The notes under the pieces: generated by a model
What the model saw: only the letters and a program-made list of their open reading frames with translations
The model's database searches: none
What the model was told of the DNA's origin: nothing
In this document: piece after piece, positions 17,083-26,028 of the stretch
Numbering within the stretch: position 1 is the first letter of the stretch
Layout of the letters: each line of letters starts with the position of its first letter
DNA from: Acidobacteriota bacterium
Lineage (GTDB): Bacteria; Acidobacteriota; Terriglobia; Terriglobales; Acidobacteriaceae
DNA length: 64,000 bases
Direction of reading: 5' to 3'
Assembly (NCBI GenBank): GCA_003225555.1
Contig: QIAM01000077.1
Coordinates: 62,001-126,000 of the forward strand
Made by a program: the position numbers and the translations under genes

Positions 17083-17925
17083 GTGCATTTCTGTCTTACC
17101 CGTCTAGTCCGAGTATCCCGTTCTTTCATCGTGGCGGCAGGCTTGCTTGCCGTAATCATTTCTACTGGATGCGGCTCGTCGAACTGGTCAGCGTCCCAGC
17201 GGCAAACCCCGCCATCCGTCGCGCAGGCGGCTGTTGCGGTCGCTGCGGGTGCATCCACGCCACAGGTGCTGCTGTTTGTTGGATCTGGAACCTCGTCCGG
17301 CGCCGTCACAGCCACCAAAACCATCCTCGGCAATTTGAAACTTACTTACGCGACTGCCACCTCGAGCCAACTGAACGGGATGAGCGAAAGCGCAATGAAG
17401 GCCTACAAGCTGTTCCTTATGCCGGGCGGCAATGCAATCACAATCAGCCAGAATCTCAAGTCTGCGACTATTACGAATCTCCACAACGCGATTGTCAACG
17501 ACGGCTTGAACTATCTCGGCATCTGTGCCGGCGGTTTCTTTGCCGGCAACTCGGGGATCTACAACTATCTGGACCTCACCCCGACGGGGGTCTGGTTCAA
17601 TTACTACGCCGATGAATTCAAGGGCATTTACAAGGAAGCGGTTGAGGTCAAAGATTCCACTGGCACGCAGCTTGATCAATATTGGGAGAATGGTCCTCAG
17701 TTCACCGGATGGGGCAAGATCGTAGGCAAGTATCCGGACGGAACGCCGGCGATTGTCGAAGGCAATTCCGGAAAAGGATGGGTCATCCTGTCAGGTGTAC
17801 ATCCCGAAGCTCCGGCAAGTTGGCGAACAGGGATGACGTTCACGACTTCGGTCGCAGTGGATAATGCCTATGCCGAAACCCTGGTCACGGCCGCTCTCAA
17901 TGGCACATCGTTACCTCATTACTGA
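17083..17925 (+). CDS. Putative lipoprotein with BPL_N / class I glutamine amidotransferase-like domain
   Basis: A 280-residue exported protein. The GTG start at 17083 is chosen because GGAGGAG stands about 6 nt before it. A hydrophobic segment (about residues 13-28) ends in ISTGC, a weak lipobox with Cys near residue 30, followed by a Ser/Gln/Pro-rich linker. The rest resembles the BPL_N domain, a flavodoxin-like glutaminase fold: LFLMPGG, then the nucleophile-elbow sequence YLGICAGGFFAGNS with a Cys, and a C-terminal GWVILSGVHPEAP with the His expected of the fold. The function is unknown; an envelope hydrolase or carbohydrate/peptide-binding protein is possible. It has its own promoter candidate and is followed by a terminator. 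Confidence 0.8.
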   Translation: MHFCLTRLVRVSRSFIVAAGLLAVIISTGCGSSNWSASQRQTPPSVAQAAVAVAAGASTPQVLLFVGSGTSSGAVTATKTILGNLKLTYATATSSQLNGMSESAMKAYKLFLMPGGNAITISQNLKSATITNLHNAIVNDGLNYLGICAGGFFAGNSGIYNYLDLTPTGVWFNYYADEFKGIYKEAVEVKDSTGTQLDQYWENGPQFTGWGKIVGKYPDGTPAIVEGNSGKGWVILSGVHPEAPASWRTGMTFTTSVAVDNAYAETLVTAALNGTSLPHY

Positions 17926-17952
17926 GTAGTAATCAACACTGTGCGCATTGTT

Positions 17953-17988
17953 GCCCGGGGATTTAACGACCTCCGGGCTCACTTTTTT
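17953..17988 (+). terminator. Rho-independent terminator after the BPL_N lipoprotein
   Basis: Stem GCCCGG (17953-17958) / CCGGGC (17973-17978) with a 14-nt loop, followed by a six-T run at 17983-17988. It lies 28 bp after the lipoprotein stop. Confidence 0.65.
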
Positions 17989-18160
17989 GGGCGGTCGGCA
18001 CCCTGCGGATCGCTAGCAACCTCGAGTCGGGCAACTCGCATCTGAGATGCCCGCTGGAATCAGGAGCGCCCCTCCGTCGCTTTAGGGCCCCTTGTTGAAG
18101 CTGCGCAACTCTTAAGTCGCTGGAGCTGCGGACCAACCGAAGAGACCGACAGGAGAAACA

Positions 18161-20503
18161 ATGAAAAAGCTAGTGATGTTGTTCGCTTGGGGAGGCATGT
18201 TGCTGCTTGGCGTGACTCCTCTCGTTGCCCAGAACAGCGTTGACGTACTGAATAGCGGGCCCCAACCCGGGAACACAACTGGCTGCGCCGTGAACCCAAA
18301 TTGTATTCCGGCAATCTGGTCTACTACCTCCAACGCCGGGTCGGACATCACCACGCCCATTACTGCGAACTTTGTCTTTGCTTCCAATGGCGGAGCCTTA
18401 CCTACCGATTTTCCGACTGCAACGCGCGGGCAAATCTGCCTGTCCGATACTCGTGACCTCACCGGAACTACGCTGTTCGGCCAAATCGCCGCGAACTGTC
18501 AGGCCGCGGGAGGCCTGGCGCTGCTGCTCATACGCGACAGTGCGGTCACCGCCCCGTCGGCTATCGCGGTATTTGTCATATCCACGGCCAATGGAGACTT
18601 TCTAAGGAACACTGTCGGGTTCAATGCGACGACCGGCGTTTCCAACTTCCCGATTCGAATCAATGTGGCGAAGGCTACTCCACCCGGCAATCCCACCGGT
18701 CAGCACAACTGTCCGAATGGCCAGGCGGTTCCGGCGTATGTCGGTCCGGGAACCGCGACTTACACCCCCAATGAGAGTCTGTGTCTGCCCGCGGGTGCAG
18801 GACAAGCGGTGGAGCCCAGCATGATCGTGGACTCCCAGGGCAGCATCTACGTGGAGTCGATTCGCGGAGTCCCGGGTGGGCTTGACCTATGGCGCTGGTA
18901 TAAGACTGCAGACGGCGGGCCAAACGTTGACGGAACGCTGCCGTTCAAGTACGAGGGTCAGCCTGATTGCGGCATATTCGTAAGCACTTTTTGTACGACC
19001 AGCGGTTTGGCTCCGGGAGGAGGCGACGGGGACGTCGCCGTAAACAGTCCGGATCCCTCGAACCTGAACATTCCAAACCTGGCAGTGGTCAGCCTCAGCG
19101 CAGGGGAAGTTACGGGCAGCCACTCCACCAACCGCGCTGACACCTTTACTACTCCCAACCCGGCCGTGGCCGGTGTTCCCTTCGACGATCGCATGTGGCT
19201 TGATGGCGTGGACGATCCGAACCACGTCTACATGGAATACCACGACTTTGGAACGACCTCCCAAATCTTTGTGCAGCGCTCCAGCGATGGAGGCGAAACC
19301 TATAGCGGCGCTCTCGGCGTCGCAATTGACGCTGCCACAGAGCCGAGCGTCGGTCCTCCCAGCGGCAATATTGCCGGGCAGATCAAGGTAGATCACAGTA
19401 GTTGCTCAAGCCACGGCAACCTCTACCAGATCTTCGTGGGCCCGGACAATCCAACGGATAACCTGAAAAACAGCAGTGCCTATTTCAACGCTGCTTACGT
19501 GGGCGTGGCTACGGGCGTGAGTCTTACGAGTCCTACGCTGTCGTTCACCGACTACAAGATTTTCAGCTGTGGGGCTGGTTCGACGTGTCCTTCTGGGGCC
19601 GGCCTCGGCAATCTGTTCCCGGGGCTCGCGGTGGACACCTTCGGATACGTGTACGCCACCTGGTCGGATAACACTGATGTCTATTACTCGTTCTCGAACA
19701 ATCTGGGGAAGCGCTGGTCTCCGGCCATCAAAGTAACGCAGAAGACGTCCCAAGCCGGAAAAGTGAACGTATTCCCCTGGATCGCAGCTGATGCCAACGG
19801 CCACGTCGCCATCGGGTGGTATGGGGCTGACGTAGCCGGCAATTCGAACAAGGTCCCGGCGAACAGCACACACTGGAACGTGTTCGTGTCGGAGAGCGTC
19901 AACGCCCATGCCGTCTCGCCACTCTTCACAATGAGCCAGGCCACCGATCACGTCAATCATACGGGGCAGATCTCAACCGGCGGCTTGCTGGGCAGTTCGG
20001 ACCGGAGCCTTGCCGACTTTTTCCAGATCGCGATGGACCCCAACCATCTCGTCAACATTGCCTATGCGGATAATCATGCGGGCCCGTCGGTCACGTACTT
20101 CACACGGCAAAAGGCGGCTACTGCGGGCATCGCCACCAAAGGCAAGTGTGCAGGTGCCTCCCACGAAGCTGGCGGTAACGGCCACGTAACCGGCAAGGTT
20201 AGCGGCCAGGCCCAGTTCACGTTCAATTACGACGATTCCAACCTAACAACTGGCAGCGCGTCCTTCAGCGATCCCGGTTCCGGCGTCAATCTGCAATCGA
20301 CGCAGATCACTTCAGTTACCTTTGACGATGGCACGCACACCGTCACGCTTGCCGGCTCCGGAACCGACAACGGCTCGCCGGTAACCTTCACGATCGTCGC
20401 TGTGGATAGCTCCCTACTCGCTCCAGGGTTGTTCACCATCACGCTCAGCGACGGCTACACCAACACCGGCAATCTGCTGGATGGAAGCATTACGGTGTAC
20501 TAG
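18161..20503 (+). CDS. Secreted sialidase-like (Asp-box) beta-propeller protein
   Basis: Exported protein of 780 aa with a clear signal peptide (LVMLFAWGGMLLLGVTPLVAQ) and an AGGAG ribosome site 7 nt before the ATG. The middle part (about residues 200-640) has propeller-like repeats including an Asp-box-like FVQRSSDGGETYS, an ATWSDNTDVYYS blade and another at LGKRWSPAIKV, as in BNR/sialidase-type folds. No sialidase arginine triad could be confirmed, so an enzymatic role is not claimed. The last 110 residues, after a Cys- and Gly-containing linker, form a separate beta-rich domain (QAQFTFNYDDSNL to GNLLDGSITVY) resembling the post-COAP type. Seven or more Cys in the first 320 residues suggest disulphides. 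A strong hairpin follows the gene. Confidence 0.75.
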   Translation: MKKLVMLFAWGGMLLLGVTPLVAQNSVDVLNSGPQPGNTTGCAVNPNCIPAIWSTTSNAGSDITTPITANFVFASNGGALPTDFPTATRGQICLSDTRDLTGTTLFGQIAANCQAAGGLALLLIRDSAVTAPSAIAVFVISTANGDFLRNTVGFNATTGVSNFPIRINVAKATPPGNPTGQHNCPNGQAVPAYVGPGTATYTPNESLCLPAGAGQAVEPSMIVDSQGSIYVESIRGVPGGLDLWRWYKTADGGPNVDGTLPFKYEGQPDCGIFVSTFCTTSGLAPGGGDGDVAVNSPDPSNLNIPNLAVVSLSAGEVTGSHSTNRADTFTTPNPAVAGVPFDDRMWLDGVDDPNHVYMEYHDFGTTSQIFVQRSSDGGETYSGALGVAIDAATEPSVGPPSGNIAGQIKVDHSSCSSHGNLYQIFVGPDNPTDNLKNSSAYFNAAYVGVATGVSLTSPTLSFTDYKIFSCGAGSTCPSGAGLGNLFPGLAVDTFGYVYATWSDNTDVYYSFSNNLGKRWSPAIKVTQKTSQAGKVNVFPWIAADANGHVAIGWYGADVAGNSNKVPANSTHWNVFVSESVNAHAVSPLFTMSQATDHVNHTGQISTGGLLGSSDRSLADFFQIAMDPNHLVNIAYADNHAGPSVTYFTRQKAATAGIATKGKCAGASHEAGGNGHVTGKVSGQAQFTFNYDDSNLTTGSASFSDPGSGVNLQSTQITSVTFDDGTHTVTLAGSGTDNGSPVTFTIVAVDSSLLAPGLFTITLSDGYTNTGNLLDGSITVY

Positions 20504-20518
20504 TCGAAGCTCAAATCG

Positions 20519-20573
20519 AAGGCGGGATTTCCCGGTGTGGACTGGTTGGCCAACTACCTGGATTTCCCGCCTT
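20519..20573 (+). terminator. Hairpin terminator after the beta-propeller gene
   Basis: AAGGCGGGA (20519-20527) pairs exactly with TCCCGCCTT (20565-20573). The 37-nt loop contains the smaller palindrome TTGGCCAA. A short pyrimidine tract (TCTGTTC) follows. It may serve both converging transcripts. The rest of the 20504-20823 gap shows no gene. Confidence 0.55.
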
Positions 20574-20823
20574 TCTGTTCAAACCCCGCCACTTCATTCT
20601 TTCGAGGAAGTAAAGACGAACGGCTGCTTGGAAAGACCGGACATTGACCCAAACCCTGCCTTAAAGCTATTCGCTGCGTTAACTTCATAAGAACGACCCC
20701 TTCGCCCTGCTTCCCTTTGGCCCCGCGTCTTCCGGTCAGATTACTAGCCTCTTGCTGCACAAGAACGTGCAGGTTGGGCTCAGCATGTTGATTATGTGAA
20801 TTGCACGAGAACCTGTACGATCT

Positions 20824-21528
20824 CTAAAGAGGGGAGGGCTCGTCTTCCTTTTCGCTCTTTACCTCGCGAACAAGCCTCTTCTCAAGGAACTGGCGCGCCA
20901 AGTCCCTCCCGCCCATTCCGAAGGCAATTGCGAGGCTCAGCATTGCAGCGCCGAAAGCAATTCCGAAGGCCAGTAGGACAGTCTGTTCGGCCAATCCCAG
21001 TTCCTCGAAGGCCATTGACACCACGAAAATGATGAGGAGAGTGCGAATAGAAGTGCTCAGGAGTCGGGGCGACGGCAAATTAGAATTTACCGCGGCAAGC
21101 AGCGTGGCGCGCGAGAAGAAGCTTGCGGCGAGCAGGCCGAAGAAAATAATGAACAACGCCAAAAAGACGCGGGGAAGAAACAGGAAGAATCTTGAAATGT
21201 GCGCTTGCAGGCCACCGATTCCGAGCACACTCACTCCCAGCAGGATGAACCCCAACCAGGCCACCCAGAAGATGAATCGGCTCAGCAACTCGGTGGAGGA
21301 GGGCAGGGCAGCCTTATTGAGCAACTGCGAGGCGCCCGAGTTCTCAGAAAGTTGGTCGAACTTGGCGAGACGCAACACGCTGCGCAGAATCCATTTCAAT
21401 GCAATGGCAATCACCCATCCCACGAGGGTGATGATCAGCATTTCGATCAAACGAGGCAGCAGGTGCGCGAATTCCCTGATAATCTCCTCGCCAGCCTGAG
21501 TTAGTTCCCGCCAGATCAATTCCCGCAT
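20824..21528 (-). CDS. MscS-like membrane protein (conserved TM helix family)
   Basis: Integral membrane protein of about 234 aa. The start at 21528 (MRELIWRELTQAGEE) is preferred because it has GTGAGG upstream and lies just after the preceding stop; the longer frame from 21561 would overlap it. Four hydrophobic helices are visible, near residues 22-45, 80-100, 110-138 and 155-205. The last region, FGIAFGAAMLSLAIAFGMGG followed by RDLARQFLEKRL, is the conserved helix-plus-amphipathic segment (TM_helix, PF05552) found in small MscS-related proteins. It lacks the large cytoplasmic MscS vestibule. It is last in an operon with trehalose synthase and a glycosyltransferase, which fits a role in osmotic adaptation (inferred). 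Confidence 0.8.
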   Translation of the reverse strand: MRELIWRELTQAGEEIIREFAHLLPRLIEMLIITLVGWVIAIALKWILRSVLRLAKFDQLSENSGASQLLNKAALPSSTELLSRFIFWVAWLGFILLGVSVLGIGGLQAHISRFFLFLPRVFLALFIIFFGLLAASFFSRATLLAAVNSNLPSPRLLSTSIRTLLIIFVVSMAFEELGLAEQTVLLAFGIAFGAAMLSLAIAFGMGGRDLARQFLEKRLVREVKSEKEDEPSPL

Positions 21529-21535
21529 GGTTACC

Positions 21536-22858
21536 TCACTTTTTGGTATTCCAGACTTCAAGCAGATACGGCTTCAATCGTTCAAACTCGAGACAAAGGC
21601 TCTCGATGTTTTTCTCAACCTCTTCCGCCGAACTGCTGCGGTTTTCTTCCAGAAAGGTGAAAATCCTTCCCCGATAAAGAGGAGCCAAGCCCTGAATAAT
21701 GTGGTCACGGCTCATGACGGACTTGGCATAGGAGGCGGCAAACTCGTATACGGTTCTGACCCACAGCTCCGCGGGGTAGTGAAAGTCGTCGTCACCGAGA
21801 GTGGCGATACGTTGCAGTTCGGCGAGCGTGGTTGACGAAAGTATGGATCGAAAGACGGGTTCGAGTTCAGCAACACCGGCAGTAAACATCTGCTTGAGTC
21901 GCTTCCGGTTAACTCGAATCGATTCCAAGGTGACTTGGGATTCAGAACCCAGAGTCGGAACCGGTTGCGAGCCAGCGTGGCTGCTCCACGCGGCGAAGTT
22001 TGCTTCCAGGGACGAGAAAAGCACTCCGACCGTCCTGCGCATCGCGGGCACTAGATCGCCTCCTTCGCGCTCTCCTTGGCTCTTCGTTCCCAAGAAAGAC
22101 TGATAAGTCCGGTAGCCGCCAGTGATCGCGCTCATCGCGAGCTCCAATTCGGCGCCGGACCCATGCGAGTCGTAATTTCCGGGATCGTGGGCGAGGAAAT
22201 GGCTTCCGAGGCGGGCAGAGAAGGCGAATTCCGAGGCGTATGGTTCTCTGATTCGCTGGCCGTAAAGCGCTCGCGTCATCGGATAAACGAGGTTACTTAC
22301 CAGGAGTCCCTCGAATTTGTGCCGGCGATAGATGGGCGTCACCAGATCGAAATTCTCGCTATAGACAGGACGCAGAAGTCGGGGAATCCAGTCGGGTTCC
22401 ATGCCGGTCGACTCTGGTGAAACCACTGCGCATGCCTTAGCGCGCAGCAATTCGGCGGCGGCAAGGATGGTACGCAGCCCTACCCGGGCCGACGGGTTGT
22501 TCGCGTACCGTGTGCTTATAGAGTGCAAAGTGCGCAGCGCGTAGCCTTTGTAACTGCGTCGCAGATCATCAATGGAAGCCCCCGTCACCAGATCAGGCGT
22601 TCCGTCCCTTGATCCTCCGTCAGCGTTGACAATGACAACCCGCTCGCGCGGAAAACCTTGGAGAAGGCCTGCCTGGATGGCGTGTACTACCGGCTCGACA
22701 CTCCTGGCGTTGTTGTGAGTCGGCAGTCCCACGAGGATGTCTACTTCGCCGACGTTGATCAGTTGGCGAACAAGATCGTCTGTGAGTACGCTTTCCTCGA
22801 CCAACCTGCCTCCAACATAGTGGTACTGGGTGCTGCTGGCATGAATACCACAGCACAC
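21536..22858 (-). CDS. GT-A glycosyltransferase, glucosylglycerate synthase-like
   Basis: Cytoplasmic glycosyltransferase (up to 440 aa). The N-terminal GT-A core has VDILVGLPTHNNA, VVIVNADGGSRDGTPD with the nucleotide-sugar Asp, and VSPESTGMEPDWI, then FDLVTPIYRRHKFEGLLVSN, YPMTRALYGQRIREPYASEFAFS and a C-terminal helical domain. This layout resembles glucosylglycerate / mannosylglycerate synthase-type enzymes, which make the compatible solute glucosylglycerate from NDP-glucose; the assignment is by motif memory and not certain. The frame opens with a GTG at 22858 lacking a good ribosome site; a TTG at 22804 preceded by GGAGG would give a more typical N-terminus. It lies 17 bp after trehalose synthase and 7 bp before the MscS-like gene. 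Confidence 0.78.
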   Translation of the reverse strand: MCCGIHASSTQYHYVGGRLVEESVLTDDLVRQLINVGEVDILVGLPTHNNARSVEPVVHAIQAGLLQGFPRERVVIVNADGGSRDGTPDLVTGASIDDLRRSYKGYALRTLHSISTRYANNPSARVGLRTILAAAELLRAKACAVVSPESTGMEPDWIPRLLRPVYSENFDLVTPIYRRHKFEGLLVSNLVYPMTRALYGQRIREPYASEFAFSARLGSHFLAHDPGNYDSHGSGAELELAMSAITGGYRTYQSFLGTKSQGEREGGDLVPAMRRTVGVLFSSLEANFAAWSSHAGSQPVPTLGSESQVTLESIRVNRKRLKQMFTAGVAELEPVFRSILSSTTLAELQRIATLGDDDFHYPAELWVRTVYEFAASYAKSVMSRDHIIQGLAPLYRGRIFTFLEENRSSSAEEVEKNIESLCLEFERLKPYLLEVWNTKK

Positions 22859-22875
22859 GAACCATCAGAAGATAT

Positions 22876-24516
22876 TCAAATTCGTCGCAGCCGAAACCAA
22901 TAAAACTGATATGGGCCCATGGTCAAAAGATACGGAGCTTCAGCCACTCGGGGAAAGAGATTCCGGCCAAACATTTCGATCGGAATCTTCCCCTTGTAGC
23001 GCCGCAAGTCGAGTTCCACCGCCTGGGCGGAGCTGGAAAGATTGTTGACCACCAGAATTGTTTCATCACCCAGTTGGCGCACATATGCCAGCACTCGATG
23101 GTTCGCAGGATAGAGAAATTCGATCAAGCCCGAACCGAAGATTGGGGTAGAACGGCGCACCCGTATGATTTGCTGCATCCAGGAAAGCAGCGAGTGCTCG
23201 CTGCGCTTCTGCGACAACACATTGACTGCCTGATATCCGTACACCGGGTTTAAGAGGAGTGAAGTATAGAGACTTTCCGGATCTGCGACAGAGAAACCAC
23301 CATTCCAGCCCCCGTTCCACTGCATGGGCGTACGCACGCCGTTGCGATCGCCAAGATTTACGTTGTCCCCCATGCCGATTTCGTCGCCGTAGTAAAGGAC
23401 TGGCGTGCCGGGGAGCGACATCAGCATCCCGTTCATGAGTTCGATGCGCCTGCGATCGTTGTCGAGCAAGGGCGCCAGGCGGCGCCGGATGCCGAGATTC
23501 AGCCGCATCGCCTTGCTTCGGGCATACGAGTCGTACATGTAATCGCGTTCGATGTCGGTAACCATTTCCAGCGTCAGCTCATCATGGTTGCGGAGGAATA
23601 GCCCCCACTGGCACGAAGGCGGTATCTCGGGAGTTTGTTGCAGAATTTCTGTAATGGGCTTGCGGTCTTCCAACTTCACTCCCATAAACATTCTTGGCAT
23701 GAGCGGAAAGTGAAAGGCCATGTGGAACTCGTCTTCGTTGCCAAAGTAAGGTCGCAGATCGGCAGGCCACTGGTTCGCTTCCGCCAGCAACATTCTGCCT
23801 GGAAACTCGTGGTCGAGTTTCTGACGCAGTTCCTTGATGATCGCGTGGGTCTCTGGAAGGTTCTCGCAGTTGGTTCCTTCCCGTTCAACGAGGTAGGGCA
23901 CCGCATCCAGGCGAAAGGCATCGATGCCGAGTTCCAGCCAGAACTTCATCAACGTCCACATCTGTTCACGAACGGCTGGGTTGTCGTAGTTGAGATCCGG
24001 CTGGTGGCTGAAAAATCGGTGCCAGTAGTAGGACTTCGAGACTGGATCCCACGCCCAGTTGGACAACTCAGTATCCAAAAAGATGATTCGCGCGCCTTTA
24101 TACCAGGTATCGGTGTCACTCCAGACGTACCAATCACGACGGGGATTCTCCCGCGAACTTCTTGATTCCTGAAACCACGGGTGTTGATCGGAAGTGTGGT
24201 TCAACACCATTTCAATAATCACTTTGATCTGCCGCTCGTGGGCCGCTTCAAGGAACTTCTTGAAATCTTCCAGGGTTCCGTAATTGGGATGAACCGACGT
24301 GTAGTCTGAAATGTCGTAACCGTCGTCGCGGAGAGGTGAGGGGAAGAATGGCATCAGCCAGATAGCATCCACACCCAGTTCCTGCAGATAATCGAGCTTC
24401 TGCGCCAAACCGGCAAAGTCGCCAATGCCATCTCCGTTGCTGTCATAGAACGCGCGGACATGGACTTGATAGATGACCGCGTTCTTGTACCAGAGTGTGT
24501 CCAGCCTTGCCGGCAA
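22876..24516 (-). CDS. treS: Trehalose synthase (maltose alpha-D-glucosyltransferase)
   Basis: GH13 enzyme that interconverts maltose and trehalose in the cytoplasm. The start is placed at a TTG at 24516: GGAGG stands 7 nt upstream and the protein then begins [20 protein letters not shown], as TreS proteins do. A longer TTG frame from 24582 adds 22 atypical residues. Catalytic residues in the 546-aa form: nucleophile Asp204 ([11 protein letters not shown]), acid/base Glu246 (LLAEANQ) and Asp312 (FLRNHDE). The subfamily features [15 protein letters not shown] and DGYDISDY are intact, and the C-terminal beta domain ends at FYWFRLRRI. There is no fused maltokinase domain. First gene of the osmolyte operon. 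Confidence 0.93.
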   Translation of the reverse strand: MPARLDTLWYKNAVIYQVHVRAFYDSNGDGIGDFAGLAQKLDYLQELGVDAIWLMPFFPSPLRDDGYDISDYTSVHPNYGTLEDFKKFLEAAHERQIKVIIEMVLNHTSDQHPWFQESRSSRENPRRDWYVWSDTDTWYKGARIIFLDTELSNWAWDPVSKSYYWHRFFSHQPDLNYDNPAVREQMWTLMKFWLELGIDAFRLDAVPYLVEREGTNCENLPETHAIIKELRQKLDHEFPGRMLLAEANQWPADLRPYFGNEDEFHMAFHFPLMPRMFMGVKLEDRKPITEILQQTPEIPPSCQWGLFLRNHDELTLEMVTDIERDYMYDSYARSKAMRLNLGIRRRLAPLLDNDRRRIELMNGMLMSLPGTPVLYYGDEIGMGDNVNLGDRNGVRTPMQWNGGWNGGFSVADPESLYTSLLLNPVYGYQAVNVLSQKRSEHSLLSWMQQIIRVRRSTPIFGSGLIEFLYPANHRVLAYVRQLGDETILVVNNLSSSAQAVELDLRRYKGKIPIEMFGRNLFPRVAEAPYLLTMGPYQFYWFRLRRI

Positions 24517-24686
24517 GCCGCTTCCTCCGAGACCTCTTTGTATAGACAATAGTTGAATTTGCTGGGCGCTTCCATTGGGCAAATACCCTTAGGGTTGTGG
24601 AAAGGCAATCCAAGCTTCGTTATGGATGGAGGGGACGATTCTGGCGAAAAGAGCAGAACGGCAAAAACCAGAGGTACTCCGCTTCG

Positions 24687-25586
24687 CTAACCATTCGCTC
24701 CTTGGCGCTGTGATATCCCTAATTTTGCCGAGGCGACGCGGCGAAGCAGGTCGGGCGACTTCAATCGCCGCCCGTAATTCTCAAAATTCGGCTGCGGCCC
24801 GGTCCAACGAAGGTCCTCGACCGTGTCAAAAACCGCCACATCCAGTCGCAAGGTCGCTAGGGTCCGAAATAACAGGGCATCGTTCCACGAGCTGAACAAT
24901 GATTCGGAGAGCACACGGGCTTTCCGAATGGATGGATGCCAATCTTGCCAATCCTTTGGGATGTCTTCGAGGTGGGCGTACTGAGAGAAGGTAAGTGCCG
25001 CAGCCTTCACTCCCCAGCAGGGCACACCCGGGAAGCCATCCGCGCTGTCACCGACCGCCGCTAAGTAATCCGGAATCGATTTGGGCTTCACCCCAAACTT
25101 GGCGACAACGCCGGCCTCATCGCGTAAGATGTCACGCCTGCGGTCGAGTTGTACCACTCGTGTGCCCACAACGCACTGAGCGAGATCTTTATCCGGCGTA
25201 CAAATGAGAACCTGCGTGACACGCTCATCCTGCGCCGCCTTAGCGGCGGCAGAAGCGAGCGCATCATCCGCTTCGTAGTAGACCATGGGCCATACCACCA
25301 CTCCCATGGCTTGCAGCGCCTCTTCGAGGATGGGGAACTGCGAGAGTAATTCCGGAGGAACACCTTCGCTAGTTTTGTATCCGGGATAGAGATCGTTCCG
25401 AAACGACTCCACGACGTGATCGGTGGCAACGCCAATGTGAGTAGCACCGCGCTCGATCATGGACACGACTGAAGTCAGGACGCCACGGACGGCGCCGATT
25501 TCCTGGCCGTCCCCATCCACCGCAGAAGGCACGGCGAAGAAGTGCCGGAACAATTCGTAAGTACCGTCAATCAGATGCACATCCAC
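24687..25586 (-). CDS. 5'-3' exonuclease / flap endonuclease-like protein
   Basis: Stand-alone protein related to the N-terminal nuclease domain of DNA polymerase I (about 299 aa). Metal-binding acidic residues are recognisable: VHLIDGTYELFRHFF, the region VVESFRNDLYPGYKT, YYEADDALAS, and CTPDKDLAQCVV. The helix-three-turn-helix follows as GDSADGFPGVPCWGVKAA. It would cut 5' flaps or degrade DNA 5'-3' in repair. The start is a GTG at 25586 (MDVHLIDG) with GGGAA a few bases upstream; a TTG at 25610 is the upstream alternative. It is probably monocistronic, separated by about 170 bp from treS. Confidence 0.88.
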   Translation of the reverse strand: MDVHLIDGTYELFRHFFAVPSAVDGDGQEIGAVRGVLTSVVSMIERGATHIGVATDHVVESFRNDLYPGYKTSEGVPPELLSQFPILEEALQAMGVVVWPMVYYEADDALASAAAKAAQDERVTQVLICTPDKDLAQCVVGTRVVQLDRRRDILRDEAGVVAKFGVKPKSIPDYLAAVGDSADGFPGVPCWGVKAAALTFSQYAHLEDIPKDWQDWHPSIRKARVLSESLFSSWNDALLFRTLATLRLDVAVFDTVEDLRWTGPQPNFENYGRRLKSPDLLRRVASAKLGISQRQGANG

Positions 25587-26028
25587 GCGGTTCCCGTCAG
25601 CTTTCTGCAACAGGGATGTTATAGGACCGCCGTGGATTTGGGGAGATTAAAGGAGAAAGGCGGATTAGCGCGTACGCGAGCGGGTCGCCCAAAAAATATT
25701 CCCGGTGCGGCATTTCGTGTCGATTTGGGCATTCCTCGTTCGACATCTTCATATGAGGAGTTCTGACCATGCGAGAGTCACCCTGCCGTCATAACAAAAC
25801 ATTTTATCCGGCAAACGCGTCGATCCCGGGAGAAGATCTGAATCCTTTCCGGAGTTGGCTAAATCTGATAGTGAACACTGCGATGTGCGAGCATGCGGTG
25901 GTGGGCATTGCACTCCGGCCGACGGTTTCCCTTCGCAGAATCGCCCCTAAATCAGCGACACCCGGGTCGAATACAGCTACCGGGTTAGGCTGCGGAAGTG
26001 TCCTTAATTGAAGTTGGGAGAGGAACTT
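25587..26028. other. Intergenic region between the exonuclease and the RND operon
   Basis: A gap of about 440 bp. It should hold promoters for the divergent genes, but no strong -35/-10 pair or long palindrome was seen. It contains one 80-codon open frame (25769-26011, plus strand) with a good AGGAG 8 nt before its ATG but with a low-complexity, unrecognisable product; I rate that ORF as doubtful. Confidence 0.4.

Noticed and set aside
17989..18160. Possible riboswitch in the leader of the beta-propeller gene
   Set aside because: Several small stems can be drawn but none matches the conserved core of a riboswitch class I know.
25769..26011. 80-codon frame with AGGAG before its ATG, upstream of the RND adaptor
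   Set aside because: The product has no recognisable pattern and the frame runs up to the adaptor's ribosome site; the good ribosome site alone is not enough to call it a gene.
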